Origin: Streptomyces sp. HUAS MG91
Lineage (GTDB): Bacteria; Actinomycetota; Actinomycetes; Streptomycetales; Streptomycetaceae
Length of the DNA stretch: 64,000 nt
Reading direction: 5' to 3'
Assembly: GCF_040529335.1 (NCBI RefSeq)
Contig: NZ_CP159534.1
Span: 2,852,001-2,916,000, forward strand
The position numbers and the translations under genes were made by a program. The notes below the pieces were generated by a model. It made no database searches and was not told the origin of the DNA. It saw nothing but the letters and a program-made list of their open reading frames with translations. Shown in pieces: positions 21,394 through 29,548 of this stretch. Position 1 is the stretch's first letter. Each line of letters begins with the position of its first letter.

Positions 21394-22674
21394 ATGAACC
21401 CTCGAACCCCTCACATAGTGAACTCCCCTCGTACGAAACGGAGTTCACGCACCACCGGTAAGAGCCGCCGCGCGACCACGGGGGTGTTCGGCGCGGCGGT
21501 GCTCCTGCTCGGCCCCCTGATCGTGGTCACAGGGAGCGACGCCTTCAGGGCGGCGCTCGACTTCACCACAGGGGTGCTGTCCCTGGTGTCGCTCTCGGCA
21601 TCCGTCGTCTGGGGCCTGGTGGCCTCGGACCGGCTGTTCCTCACCTCGCGGCAGCGGCTGCTGTCCCAGGCCGTCCACCGGGCCACCGCGGTCGCCTCGC
21701 TGGGCTTCCTGCTGCTGCACGTCAGCGTGAAGCTGGCACTCGCGCACGTGACACTCATCGGGGCGCTGATCCCCTTCGGCACGGGCGTCACCGGCAGCAG
21801 CGGACTGATCGGCCTCGGAGTGCTCGCCGGGCTCCTGATGGTGACCACCGGCATCACCGGCGCGCTGCGCAGCTCCATGGCCTCCCCGGCCCGGCTCGCC
21901 GCCCGCTGGCGCGCGACCCACATGCTCGCCTATCCGGCCTGGTGCTTCGCCCTGATGCACGGCCTGTACGCGGGCCGGCCGCCGAAGACGTACGTGATCG
22001 TCCTGTACTGCCTGTGCCTGCTCGCGGTCGCCGGAGCCGTGGCCCTGCGCGCGGCACCGCGGCCCGTGAAGGCCAGGGTCGCGGCCCGCGTCCTCACCCT
22101 CCTCGACCGGGACGCCCGCACGCTGCGCGGCACGCGCGGGACGAGCACGCTCCGGACGAGCGACACGCGTGAGACGAGCGGTACCGTCCCGCGCCCCCGG
22201 CCCGCGAGCGAGCCCCCGGTGCGGCCCGCGCCGTCCGACGCCGGTTTCGCGGCCGCGTACCGCGCCGTGTCGGCCGCCCCGCGCGCGGAGGCGATCACCG
22301 AATCGATCCCCTACGTGCAGGCGACGCCGTACGCGGCCCCCACGGAACCGCTCCCGCCGATGGATCCCGCGGAGCCCGTGGACCCGCTGACGGCTCCCCT
22401 GAGCGCCGTCGAACCGGCCGCCACCCAGCGCTGGCCCGCCCCCTCTCCCCCGCCCCCGGCCGAGGCCCCGCCGTCCGCGTACGACCCCAGGTACGACACG
22501 CCCTACGGAGGCGTGCCGCAGTACGAGGCCACCTATGGCGGCCCGTACGGAAACGACGCCCCCTACGGGACCCACGACCCGACCGGCGCCCCCGCCGCAC
22601 CGCCGCCCCCCGACCCCTTCCAGCCGCCGACCTCCGGTGAGCCCTGGTCCACGCCCTACGGAGGACCGCAGTGA
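21394..22674 (+). CDS. Cytochrome b561/ferric-reductase-like membrane protein with Pro-rich tail
   Basis: The 426-residue protein has about six membrane helices in its first 230 residues (GVFGAAVLLLGPLIVV through VIVLYCLCLLAVAGAVAL). His residues lie within helices, in QAVHRATAVASLGFLLLHVS and RATHMLAYPAWCFALMHG, fitting bis-His heme b ligation as in ferric-reductase-like domains. The last 190 residues are a disordered Pro/Ala/Tyr-rich cytoplasmic tail ending in Gly/Pro/Tyr repeats. The stop overlaps the next gene as GTGA. Co-translation with a NuoF-like flavo-iron-sulfur protein implies electrons pass from NAD(P)H or ferredoxin to a heme in the membrane. ATG 21394 has GGAG 10 nt upstream. 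Confidence 0.75.
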   Translation: MNPRTPHIVNSPRTKRSSRTTGKSRRATTGVFGAAVLLLGPLIVVTGSDAFRAALDFTTGVLSLVSLSASVVWGLVASDRLFLTSRQRLLSQAVHRATAVASLGFLLLHVSVKLALAHVTLIGALIPFGTGVTGSSGLIGLGVLAGLLMVTTGITGALRSSMASPARLAARWRATHMLAYPAWCFALMHGLYAGRPPKTYVIVLYCLCLLAVAGAVALRAAPRPVKARVAARVLTLLDRDARTLRGTRGTSTLRTSDTRETSGTVPRPRPASEPPVRPAPSDAGFAAAYRAVSAAPRAEAITESIPYVQATPYAAPTEPLPPMDPAEPVDPLTAPLSAVEPAATQRWPAPSPPPPAEAPPSAYDPRYDTPYGGVPQYEATYGGPYGNDAPYGTHDPTGAPAAPPPPDPFQPPTSGEPWSTPYGGPQ

Positions 22675-24245
22675 ACACGGCACTGCCCGACGTCCCGGAA
22701 GTACGCGTCGTCGGCCTTCCCCAGCTCACCGCCGGTTTCGACCTGGTGGAGCGGCTCGACCTCGACATGCATCTGAAGGTGCACGGCCCGCTGGAGCCCA
22801 TGGCGGGCGAGCAGCTGGCGCGGCTGGCCCAGGCGGTGTCGCTGCGCGGCCGGGGCGGCGCGGGCTTTCCGTTCGCCAAGAAGCTGCGCGCGGTCGCCGA
22901 GTCCGCGATCCGGCGTGGCGTGCGCCCCGTGGTCGTGGTCAACGGCAGCGAGGACGAGCCAGCCTGCCGCAAGGACACCGTGCTGCTCAACCGGGCCCCG
23001 CACCTGATCCTCGACGGCGCCCTGCTGGTCGCCGAGGCGCTCGGCGCGCGCACCCTCGTCGTGGGCGTGACCCGCGACTCGACCGAGGCCTCGATCCGGG
23101 CGGCCTTCGCCGAGCGCGGCCTGACCAACCGGCGGGGCGCCCCGCTCCGCGCGCGCGTGCAGCGCAATCCGGTGCGCATGGTCACCGGGGAGTCCTCGGC
23201 GCTGATCCGCTCGGCGGACGGCGGCCCGCCGATGCCGCCGGGCCGCAAGGTGCGCGCCTCCGACTCCGGCGTCGGCGGCGCCCCGACCCTCCTGTCGAAC
23301 GCGGAGACCTTCGCGCAGCTCGCCATCGCCGCCCGCACCGGCCCCGAGCGCTACTGCCGCACCGGCCTGCACGACGAGCCCGGCACGGTGCTGCTCACCC
23401 TCTCCGGCGCGGTCGCCCGCCCCATGGTCCTGGAGGTCCCCTCGGGCGTCCCGCTGCGGTACGTCCTTCAGCTCGCCGGCGCTCCCCCGCTCCCCCAGGG
23501 CGTGCTCACGGGCGGCTACCACGGCAAGTGGCTGGACGGTGTCGGCGCGCAGGACGCGATCGTCTCGCGGGCCTCCCTGGAGGCCTGTGGCGGCGCTCTG
23601 GGCGCGGGCGCGATCCTGCCGATCGGCCCGGACACCTGCCCGCTGGGCGAGGCCCTGAAGGTCGCCCAGTGGCTGGCGGCGGAGAGCGCGGGCCAGTGCG
23701 GTCCCTGCTATCTCGGGCTCCCGGCGGCGGCGCGCGGCCTGGAGGACGTCCTGAACGGCGGCGGCCCGACCGCCCTGGAGGCGCTGCGCGAGGTGACCCG
23801 CGCGGTGAAGCGCCGGGGGGCCTGCAAGCACCCCGACGGTTCGGCGGCGTTCATCGAGTCGACGATCTCGGCGTTCACCGACGACCTGGCCGCACACGTG
23901 CTCGGCGCCGGGTGCGGGCGGCCGGTGCGCGGGGTGCTGCCGCTGCACACCGAGGCGCCCGCGAGCGCCGCCCCCAGCGGCAAGCGGCTCGCCGTCGACT
24001 GGACGCTGTGCCAGGGCCACGGCCTGTGCGCGGACATCGTGCCGGAGCTGATCCAGCTGGGCCCCGACGGCTTCCCCTCGGTCGCGGAGGCGGCGGTGCC
24101 GCGCTACTCGGAGGCGAACGCGGTGCGGGCCGTCCGCCGCTGCCCGGCGCTCGCCCTGCGCATCGAGGGAGACCCCGCGGCGCTCCCGCCGCGCCCCGCC
24201 GCACCGCCCGCGCTGCCACCGGGCCGCAGCCGCGCCCGCCGGTAG
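22671..24245 (+). CDS. NuoF-like NADH-binding iron-sulfur protein fused to a [3Fe-4S]-type ferredoxin
   Basis: The 524-residue protein has the NuoF FMN/NADH region: RGRGGAGFPFAKK near residues 60-72, NGSEDEPACRKDT, and an SLBB-like segment VPSGVPLRYVLQLAG. The iron-sulfur segment ESAGQCGPC places Cys343 and Cys346, but the first cluster Cys of NuoF (ESCGxCxPC) is Ala340; Cys385 follows in RRGACKHPDG. The C-terminal about 90 residues form a small ferredoxin with Cys447-x5-Cys453 and Cys491-Pro, the three-Cys pattern of [3Fe-4S] ferredoxins. GTG 22671 follows GGAGGACC. The gene is coupled to the membrane heme protein. It is not part of a complex I operon; a stand-alone oxidoreductase is inferred. 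Confidence 0.82.
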   Translation: MNTALPDVPEVRVVGLPQLTAGFDLVERLDLDMHLKVHGPLEPMAGEQLARLAQAVSLRGRGGAGFPFAKKLRAVAESAIRRGVRPVVVVNGSEDEPACRKDTVLLNRAPHLILDGALLVAEALGARTLVVGVTRDSTEASIRAAFAERGLTNRRGAPLRARVQRNPVRMVTGESSALIRSADGGPPMPPGRKVRASDSGVGGAPTLLSNAETFAQLAIAARTGPERYCRTGLHDEPGTVLLTLSGAVARPMVLEVPSGVPLRYVLQLAGAPPLPQGVLTGGYHGKWLDGVGAQDAIVSRASLEACGGALGAGAILPIGPDTCPLGEALKVAQWLAAESAGQCGPCYLGLPAAARGLEDVLNGGGPTALEALREVTRAVKRRGACKHPDGSAAFIESTISAFTDDLAAHVLGAGCGRPVRGVLPLHTEAPASAAPSGKRLAVDWTLCQGHGLCADIVPELIQLGPDGFPSVAEAAVPRYSEANAVRAVRRCPALALRIEGDPAALPPRPAAPPALPPGRSRARR

Positions 24246-24255
24246 CCGGACACAC

Positions 24256-24290
24256 GAAAGCGGGCCATCCGAATCGGATGGCCCGCTTTC
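24256..24290. terminator. Bidirectional terminator between redox operon and tRNA-Ala
   Basis: A perfect 17-bp inverted repeat is centred on A24273 (24256-24272 against 24274-24290), outer sequence GAAAGCGGGCCATCCGA. The outer A/T bases supply a short U-run in both directions. It separates the plus-strand redox genes from the minus-strand tRNA. Confidence 0.88.
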
Positions 24291-24298
24291 AATTCCTG

Positions 24299-24371
24299 TG
24301 GAGCTAAGGAGAATTGAACTCCTGACCTCCTGCATGCCATGCAGGCGCTCTACCAACTGAGCTATAGCCCC
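24299..24371 (-). tRNA. tRNA-Ala (GGC), first copy
   Basis: The 73-nt tRNA begins GGGGCTATAGCTCAGTTGG and ends TAGCTCC plus discriminator A. The anticodon stem is CCTGC/GCAGG and the 7-nt loop ATGGCAT, which reads anticodon GGC. The T-arm is GGAGTTCAATTCTCC. No CCA is encoded. An identical copy is at 28715-28787. Confidence 0.97.
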
Positions 24372-24520
24372 TTGCGGTGTACTGCCGTGGTGTCCTTCAG
24401 GTCTTCCCTGTCGGTTTCCCCGGCGGCGACGCCAACATTACACGGTTCCCCGGGTGCACCACCAAATCGTTTCCGATCTGCCCCGCCTTGTTGGGAAAAG
24501 ATCCTTATGGGGCCACTACG

Positions 24521-25720
24521 GTGCGTCCCGTGACCGCGCTCGTCCTACCCCGTACCCACCGTCGTGTCTCCGTATCCCTGGGAGTCTGTCTGCTCTCCTT
24601 CGTGAGCTTCTGGATCGCCCAGCGCGCGGCTCACGTCTCGATGATCGACCTGCTCGTCTACCGGGCGGAGGGCGCGACCGTACGGGCGGGCGGCGACCTG
24701 TACGCGCTCCGGGCGACCCACGCCCGACTGCCGACCACGTACCCGCCGTTCGCCGCGCTGCTGTTCACGCCGCTGACCCTGCTGGACCTGCCGTCCCTGC
24801 GGGCCGCGGCGACGGCGCTGAATCTCGCCCTGCTCGTCGCGTTCGTCCATCTGTCCCTCCTGCTCGTGCGACGGCACGCGCGCGTGGAGCACGCGTTGTG
24901 GGTGGCGGCGGGCGCCGTGTGGTGCGAACCGGTGTGGACGACCCTGCGCTACGGCCAGGTCAACCTGCTGCTCGCCGTACTGGTCCTGTGGGACCTGACC
25001 CGGCGCCCCGGACACCGCTGGGCGGGGGTGGGCATCGGGGTGGCCGCGGCGATCAAGCTGACCCCGGCGCTGTTCGCGGTGTTCCTGCTGTGCACGGGCC
25101 TCGTGCTCGCGGCCGGCCGGGGCGCATGGCGGCCCTGGCTGCGCGCGGCGGGCCTGGCGGCCGGCACGTTCGCCGGGGTCACGGCGCTGACGGCCGTGGT
25201 CCTGCCGTACGACTCGCGACGCTTCTGGACCCGCTCGGTCTTCGAGGCGAGCCGGGTCGGGCACGCCGAGGAGACCGCGAACCAGTCGCTGCGCGGTGTG
25301 CTGGCCCGGCTGCTGCACACCGACGACCCGGGCCTGTGGTGGGTCCTGGTGGCGGCCGCGGTGGGGGCCGCAGGCCTCGCGGTGGCGGTCGCGGCGGCGC
25401 TGCGCGGACGGCGGGCGCTCGCCGTCGTGGTGTGCGCGACGACGGCGCTCCTGGTCAGCCCGGTCTCCTGGTCGCACCACTGGGTGTGGTGCGTGCCGCT
25501 GGTCCTCCTGGTGTGGGAGGACGGCCGCCGCCGCACCGCGGCCGTCCTCGGGGTGCTGTTCTGCGCGTACGCCCTGTGGTGGGTGCCGCACGGCGGGGAC
25601 CGGCCCGAACTGCACCAGAACGGTGTCCAGTTGCTCCTGTCCGCGCTCTACACGGCAGCGGGCTGCGCCTTTCTGGCGCACGCCGGGGTCAGGCTGTGGC
25701 GAACGAGTAGAACCGCTTGA
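24521..25720 (+). CDS. GT87/DUF2029 membrane glycosyltransferase (mannosyltransferase-like)
   Basis: This is a polytopic protein of 399 residues with about ten hydrophobic spans. Near the N-terminus is an acidic MIDLLVYRAEG loop, and TYPPFAALLFTPL follows after the first extracellular loop. That Asp-Leu/TYPP pattern is typical of the GT-C superfamily GT87 enzymes, which use polyprenyl-phosphate mannose to extend actinobacterial lipoglycans. WVVGAA-type and LVSPVSWSHHWVW motifs also fit. GTG 24521 follows ATGGGG; GTG 24530 is an alternative. Its 3' end overlaps the convergent zinc-ribbon gene by 32 bp. The substrate is inferred only. Confidence 0.8.
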   Translation: MRPVTALVLPRTHRRVSVSLGVCLLSFVSFWIAQRAAHVSMIDLLVYRAEGATVRAGGDLYALRATHARLPTTYPPFAALLFTPLTLLDLPSLRAAATALNLALLVAFVHLSLLLVRRHARVEHALWVAAGAVWCEPVWTTLRYGQVNLLLAVLVLWDLTRRPGHRWAGVGIGVAAAIKLTPALFAVFLLCTGLVLAAGRGAWRPWLRAAGLAAGTFAGVTALTAVVLPYDSRRFWTRSVFEASRVGHAEETANQSLRGVLARLLHTDDPGLWWVLVAAAVGAAGLAVAVAAALRGRRALAVVVCATTALLVSPVSWSHHWVWCVPLVLLVWEDGRRRTAAVLGVLFCAYALWWVPHGGDRPELHQNGVQLLLSALYTAAGCAFLAHAGVRLWRTSRTA

Positions 25721-25922
25721 GCGTGCAGTGCTCGTCCAGCAGGCGGCCGTAGATCGGCTCGCCCTCCAACTCCCGGTACGTCTCGATCGGGTCGCCTTTT
25801 ATGATCAGCGCCCGCGCGCACTCCTCGCACCAGTACTGGTACTCGGGGTTGAGAGGTTCCATGTCGCGCACGATGGGCGTACCGCTGCCGCACCAGTCGC
25901 ACTTCCTCCTGTGTGCACCCAT
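25689..25922 (-). CDS. Small zinc-ribbon protein (A)
   Basis: The 77-residue protein begins MGAHRRKCDWCGSGTP. Two Cys pairs, CDWC and CEEC about 25 residues apart, are consistent with a structural zinc site. The rest is acidic and aromatic (EGEPIYGRLLDEHCTLKRF). ATG 25922 is used. It starts 4 bp downstream of the stop of zinc-ribbon protein B, so the two form a tight two-gene unit. No function is known. Confidence 0.75.
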   Translation of the reverse strand: MGAHRRKCDWCGSGTPIVRDMEPLNPEYQYWCEECARALIIKGDPIETYRELEGEPIYGRLLDEHCTLKRFYSFATA

Positions 25923-25925
25923 CAA

Positions 25926-26156
25926 TCAGCTCCAGCTGTGGCCGCAGGCCGTGCACACGTACGAGACCCCGCCGTTGTCGCCCAGCATCTGGGCGACATG
26001 GGAGGAACCGCAGGACGGACAGTTGAGAAGCACCCGGGTGCCGCGCGAGGCGAGGTCCTGGGCCAGGACCTCGGGGGCGGCCGCGGACGGGGGCTCGGCG
26101 GATATCGCTGTCGCACCAAGGAGGCGGTCGGCCTCCTCGTTGATGCTCGCGGGCAT
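25926..26156 (-). CDS. Small zinc-ribbon protein (B)
   Basis: The 76-residue protein has an Ala/Pro-rich N-terminal half. The zinc-ribbon is at the C-terminus: CPSC in LLNCPSCGSSHV and CTAC in YVCTACGHSW. The ATG at 26156 follows a strong GGGAGGGAG Shine-Dalgarno. It is immediately upstream of protein A on the same strand and probably co-translated. Such mini ribbons often bind nucleic acid or a larger partner; nothing more specific can be said. Confidence 0.75.
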   Translation of the reverse strand: MPASINEEADRLLGATAISAEPPSAAAPEVLAQDLASRGTRVLLNCPSCGSSHVAQMLGDNGGVSYVCTACGHSWS

Positions 26157-26244
26157 CGCGCACTCCCTCCCGTCGGGCCGTCTTCATCGGTCGGACGCAG
26201 CCCCCTCCCGGCCGTCCGATTCTGCCACGGCCGGAGCAATACGG

Positions 26245-27711
26245 TCAGCGACGCCTGCGTACCAGTCCGGACACGGCGCCCACGACCGCCACCGCGGCCA
26301 GCGCGTAGGCGCAGCTCAGAAGCGCGTCCGAAGAGCTGTACGCCCCAGGGGGCCGCAGCGACTCAACGCGGGCGAGAAAAAGTGTGCCGAAGCCCGCGAC
26401 GCCGATCAGCATGCCGAGTTGGGTCACGGTGGTGAGCAGTCCGCTGGCGTGGGCCGCGTCCTCGGGCCGCACCGTCGCCAGGGCCCCGGTGAGCGTCGGG
26501 CCGAAGGCGAGCGAGAGGCCCGCGCCGATCGCCACGAAGGCCAGGTACAGCCCGGCCCCGCCGTCGCCGCCGCCGCGCAGGGCGAGCCCGGTGCCGAGCG
26601 CTCCGGCGGCCGCGAGCCCGAACCCGGCCGGGATCAGGGCCCGTTGCCACCGCGCGGGCCAGCGCCGCCAGGTCAGGCCGACGACGCCGAACGCGACCGC
26701 GGTGGGGGCGACGGTCAGCCCGGCGCGCAGCGGGCCGTCGCCGAGGCCGCTCTGGAGGTGCAGGGTGAGCGCGAAGAGGTAGCCGGCGTTCACGGCCATC
26801 ACGGCGAGCACGCGGAGGACGGCCAGGCCGATGCCGGGCAGCCGCAGCACCCGCGGCACGATCAGCGGCGCCCCGCCGCGCCGGGCGAGAGCGGACTCGT
26901 AGCCGCAGAACAGGACTAAGAGGACGACGGAGGACGCCAGGCAGAGCCAGGACCACAGCGGCCAGTCCTGCTCCTGGCCGAGCACCAGCGGCACGGTCAG
27001 CAGCGACACCGAGCCGGCGAGGAGCACCAGCCCCACCAGGTCGAGGCGGCGGCCCGCGGCGCGCCCGGTGTCGGCGGGCAGCGTGCCCCGGCCGAGGACG
27101 AGCAGGGCCACGCCGACGGGCACGTTCACCAGGAACGCGGCGCGCCAGCCGGTGCCGAACAGATCGGCGCCGACCAGCAGTCCGCCGAGCACCTGCCCCG
27201 CGGCGGCGCCCACCGCGAGCGTCGCCGAGTACAGGCCGAGCGCCCGGGTGCGGGCCTCCCCGGTGAAGTGCCGCTGGATGAGGCTGAGCACCTGCGGGAC
27301 GAGCAGGGCCGCGCCCGCCCCCTGCACCATGCGGAAGGCGATCAGCTGGCCGCCGCTCTGCGCGAGCCCGCAGGCGAGGGAGGCCGCGGTGAACAGGGCG
27401 AGCCCGCCGAGCACGGCCCGCCGGTGCCCGAACAGGTCGCCGAGCCGGGCTCCGGTGATCAGCAGGACGGCGTAGGTGATGGTGTATCCGGCGACGATCA
27501 GCTGCAACGCGGAGCCGGACGCGTGGAGTTCGGTGCGGACGGTGGGGGCGGCGACGTTCACGATGAACACGTCGAGGACCGCCATGAACTGCGCGGTCAG
27601 CACCACCGCGAGCAGCCGCCCCCGGCCGCGCGCGGGGCCGTTGTCGGTGGCAGGGGCTTTACTGGACGCGGGAGTTGGGGATCGGGGACTTTCCGGGGCG
27701 GTTGTCGTCAT
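26245..27711 (-). CDS. MFS drug/solute exporter, DHA2-type (14 spans)
   Basis: The 488-residue polytopic protein contains the family motifs LDVFIVNVAAPTVRTEL (motif D1) and GARLGDLFGHRRAVLGG (motif A). FRMVQGAGAALLVPQVLSL (motif B) and YSATLAVGAAAGQVLGGLL (motif C) follow. About 14 hydrophobic segments fit the DHA2 proton antiporter group that exports antibiotics and dyes. ATG 27711 gives a cytoplasmic MTTTAPESPRSP tail. It diverges from an XRE regulator with a 104-bp shared region carrying repeated GGTACC motifs, so the neighbour is the probable regulator. Confidence 0.9.
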   Translation of the reverse strand: MTTTAPESPRSPTPASSKAPATDNGPARGRGRLLAVVLTAQFMAVLDVFIVNVAAPTVRTELHASGSALQLIVAGYTITYAVLLITGARLGDLFGHRRAVLGGLALFTAASLACGLAQSGGQLIAFRMVQGAGAALLVPQVLSLIQRHFTGEARTRALGLYSATLAVGAAAGQVLGGLLVGADLFGTGWRAAFLVNVPVGVALLVLGRGTLPADTGRAAGRRLDLVGLVLLAGSVSLLTVPLVLGQEQDWPLWSWLCLASSVVLLVLFCGYESALARRGGAPLIVPRVLRLPGIGLAVLRVLAVMAVNAGYLFALTLHLQSGLGDGPLRAGLTVAPTAVAFGVVGLTWRRWPARWQRALIPAGFGLAAAGALGTGLALRGGGDGGAGLYLAFVAIGAGLSLAFGPTLTGALATVRPEDAAHASGLLTTVTQLGMLIGVAGFGTLFLARVESLRPPGAYSSSDALLSCAYALAAVAVVGAVSGLVRRRR

Positions 27712-27739
27712 GCCTGGAGCGTGACGGTGGCCGGGCACG

Positions 27740-27788
27740 GGTACCGAGAGCCCGCTGATGCTGGTACCGGCACCACCCGGTTCGTACC
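27740..27788. promoter_or_regulatory. Repeated GGTACC motifs in the MFS/XRE divergent region
   Basis: GGTACC occurs at 27740-27745 and 27763-27768, 23 bp apart, and a third partial site (GTACC) is at 27784-27788. They occupy the gap between the two divergent starts and are plausible binding sites for the XRE protein. Confidence 0.4.
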
Positions 27789-27815
27789 TTCCGGGGCCCG
27801 GCGCTCAGGCACACC

Positions 27816-28694
27816 ATGGGGGATGTGACGACGATGACCACTTCGGAGCGGACCACGGGCAGGTCGCCGGACCGCCGCAGGCCGGAGCTGGCCGCCTTCC
27901 TGCGCGGCCGCCGCGCCAGAGTCACCCCGCAGGACATGGGCATGCCGGCCGGCCCGCGCCGGCGCACCCCCGGTCTGCGCCGCGAGGAGGTCGCGCAGCT
28001 CTCCGGTGTCGGCGTCACCTGGTACACGTGGCTGGAGCAGGGCCGCCCGATCAACGCCTCGCCGCAGGTCCTGGACGCGGTCGCGCGCACCCTGCGGCTC
28101 GACCGGCCGGAGCGCGAGCACCTGTACCACCTGGCGGGCGTGCCGTTCGCGCCCGCGCACGAGGACACCGCGCAGCCGGTGAGCCCCCAGGTGCAGGGGA
28201 TCCTCGACTCCATGGCCCCGCTGCCCGCGGTGGTCTACAACGCCCGGTTCGACCTGCTGGCGACCAATGCCGCCTACCGGTCGCTGTTCATCGTGGTCCC
28301 CACCCCGCCGCCCCGGATCCCCAACGCGCTGCGGACGCTGTTCCTGGCGCCCGAGGGGACCTGTCCCCTGGTGAACCGGGAGGCGGAGCTGCCCGTGATG
28401 GTGGCGACCCTGCGGTCCGGCTACGGACGGCATGTGGGCGAGCCCGCCTGGGAGGGCTTCGTCCACGAGCTGGCGGCGGCCAGTCCCTTCTTCGCCGAGC
28501 TCTGGGAGAGCGGCGACGTCGCGCCGCCGGGGCCCCGCGTGAAGACGTTCCGGTGCGGCCGGACCTCCACGGAGCTGCGGATGACGTCGACGTCCCTGTC
28601 GATCGACGGGATGCCGGAGTGCCGGATCGTCGTGTACTCGCCCGCGGACGACACGACCCGCACGTATCTGGACAACGAGAAATCCCGCCCCTGA
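27816..28694 (+). CDS. XRE-family regulator with MmyB-like ligand-binding domain
   Basis: The 292-residue protein has an N-terminal helix-turn-helix (about residues 50-80, LRREEVAQLSGVGVTWYTWLEQGR). An MmyB-like domain follows, starting at PAVVYNARFDLLATN and running to the end. This two-domain layout is common in Streptomyces; some members bind fatty acids or antibiotics and control a divergent gene. The neighbouring exporter is the obvious target. ATG 27816 is used; ATG 27834 would remove six residues. A hairpin separates it from the second tRNA-Ala. Confidence 0.88.
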   Translation: MGDVTTMTTSERTTGRSPDRRRPELAAFLRGRRARVTPQDMGMPAGPRRRTPGLRREEVAQLSGVGVTWYTWLEQGRPINASPQVLDAVARTLRLDRPEREHLYHLAGVPFAPAHEDTAQPVSPQVQGILDSMAPLPAVVYNARFDLLATNAAYRSLFIVVPTPPPRIPNALRTLFLAPEGTCPLVNREAELPVMVATLRSGYGRHVGEPAWEGFVHELAAASPFFAELWESGDVAPPGPRVKTFRCGRTSTELRMTSTSLSIDGMPECRIVVYSPADDTTRTYLDNEKSRP

Positions 28695-28708
28695 CGGGAC
28701 GGGATTTC
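28679..28708. terminator. Bidirectional terminator between XRE gene and tRNA-Ala
   Basis: GAAATCCCG (28679-28687) pairs with CGGGATTTC (28700-28708), followed by TTTCT on the plus strand. The stem overlaps the last codons of the XRE gene. Confidence 0.75.
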
Positions 28709-28714
28709 TTTCTG

Positions 28715-28787
28715 TGGAGCTAAGGAGAATTGAACTCCTGACCTCCTGCATGCCATGCAGGCGCTCTACCAACTGAGCTATAGCCCC
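28715..28787 (-). tRNA. tRNA-Ala (GGC), second copy
   Basis: All 73 nt are identical to the copy at 24299-24371, with anticodon GGC. The 5' flanks of both genes also share the motif GCCGCCGGGGAAACCG about 40-55 bp upstream, so the duplication included promoter sequence or the motif is a conserved upstream element. Confidence 0.97.
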
Positions 28788-28900
28788 TTGCTTTCATTCG
28801 GATTCCGGCCGGTTTCCCCGGCGGCCCGAACAAGAAGAACTTTAGCCTGCGACCTGCCAGAAAGTGAAATCCGGCCCCCGCGCCCCAGGGACCGGTCCAC

Positions 28901-29548
28901 TCAGTCGTCGTCGCCGAGGACCGGCTCCGGCAGGGTGCCCGCGTTGTGCTCCAGCAGGCGCCAGCCGCGCGCGCCCTCGCCGAGCACGGACCAGCAGCAG
29001 TTCGACAGACCGCCGAGCCCCTCCCAGTGGTGGGACTCCAGGCCCAGGAGACGGCCGATGGTGGTGCGGATGGTGCCGCCGTGGCTGACCACCACGAGCA
29101 GACCGCCGTCGGGCAGCTTGTCCGCGTGCCGCAGCACGACGGGCGCGGCCCGGTCGGCGACCTCGGTCTCCAGCTCGCCGCCGCCGCGCCGCACGGGCTC
29201 GCCGCGCTTCCACGCGGCGTACTGCTCGCCGAACTGCGCCTGGATCTCGTCGTGCGTGAGGCCCTGCCACGCGCCGGCGTACGTCTCCCGCAGCCCCTCG
29301 TCGTACGTGATGTCGAGGCCGGTCAGCCGCACCAGCTCACCGGCGGTGGCGGCGGCCCGCTTGAGGTCGGAGGCGACGATCGCGTCCGGCTTCAGGGAGG
29401 CGAGCAGCCGGGCGGCGCGCCGGGCCTGGCCGGTGCCGGTCTCGGTCAGCTCGATGTCCGTGGTGCCCTGGAAGCGGCGCTCCAGGTTCCAGGAGGTCTG
29501 GCCGTGCCGCCACAGGATGACCCGGCGACCGCGTGCGGCCGCTGTCAA
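28901..29548 (-). CDS. Histidine phosphatase (phosphoglycerate-mutase superfamily)
   Basis: The 215-residue cytoplasmic protein carries the catalytic RHG motif at residues 14-16 (phospho-acceptor His15). The downstream motifs SDLKRAAATA and VSHGGTIRTTI give the second catalytic His. The TTG start at 29548 overlaps the rsfS stop as TTGA, so it is translated with rsfS. The same neighbourhood (nadD, LytR_C, rsfS, phosphatase) recurs in actinobacteria. The substrate is unknown; a sugar-phosphate or nucleotide phosphatase role is possible. Confidence 0.9.
   Translation of the reverse strand: MTAAARGRRVILWRHGQTSWNLERRFQGTTDIELTETGTGQARRAARLLASLKPDAIVASDLKRAAATAGELVRLTGLDITYDEGLRETYAGAWQGLTHDEIQAQFGEQYAAWKRGEPVRRGGGELETEVADRAAPVVLRHADKLPDGGLLVVVSHGGTIRTTIGRLLGLESHHWEGLGGLSNCCWSVLGEGARGWRLLEHNAGTLPEPVLGDDD

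Noticed and set aside
24256..28787. Integrated mobile element between the two tRNA-Ala genes
   Set aside because: No integrase, transposase, or replication gene is present and the GC bias matches the surroundings, so only a duplication-bracketed segment is claimed.
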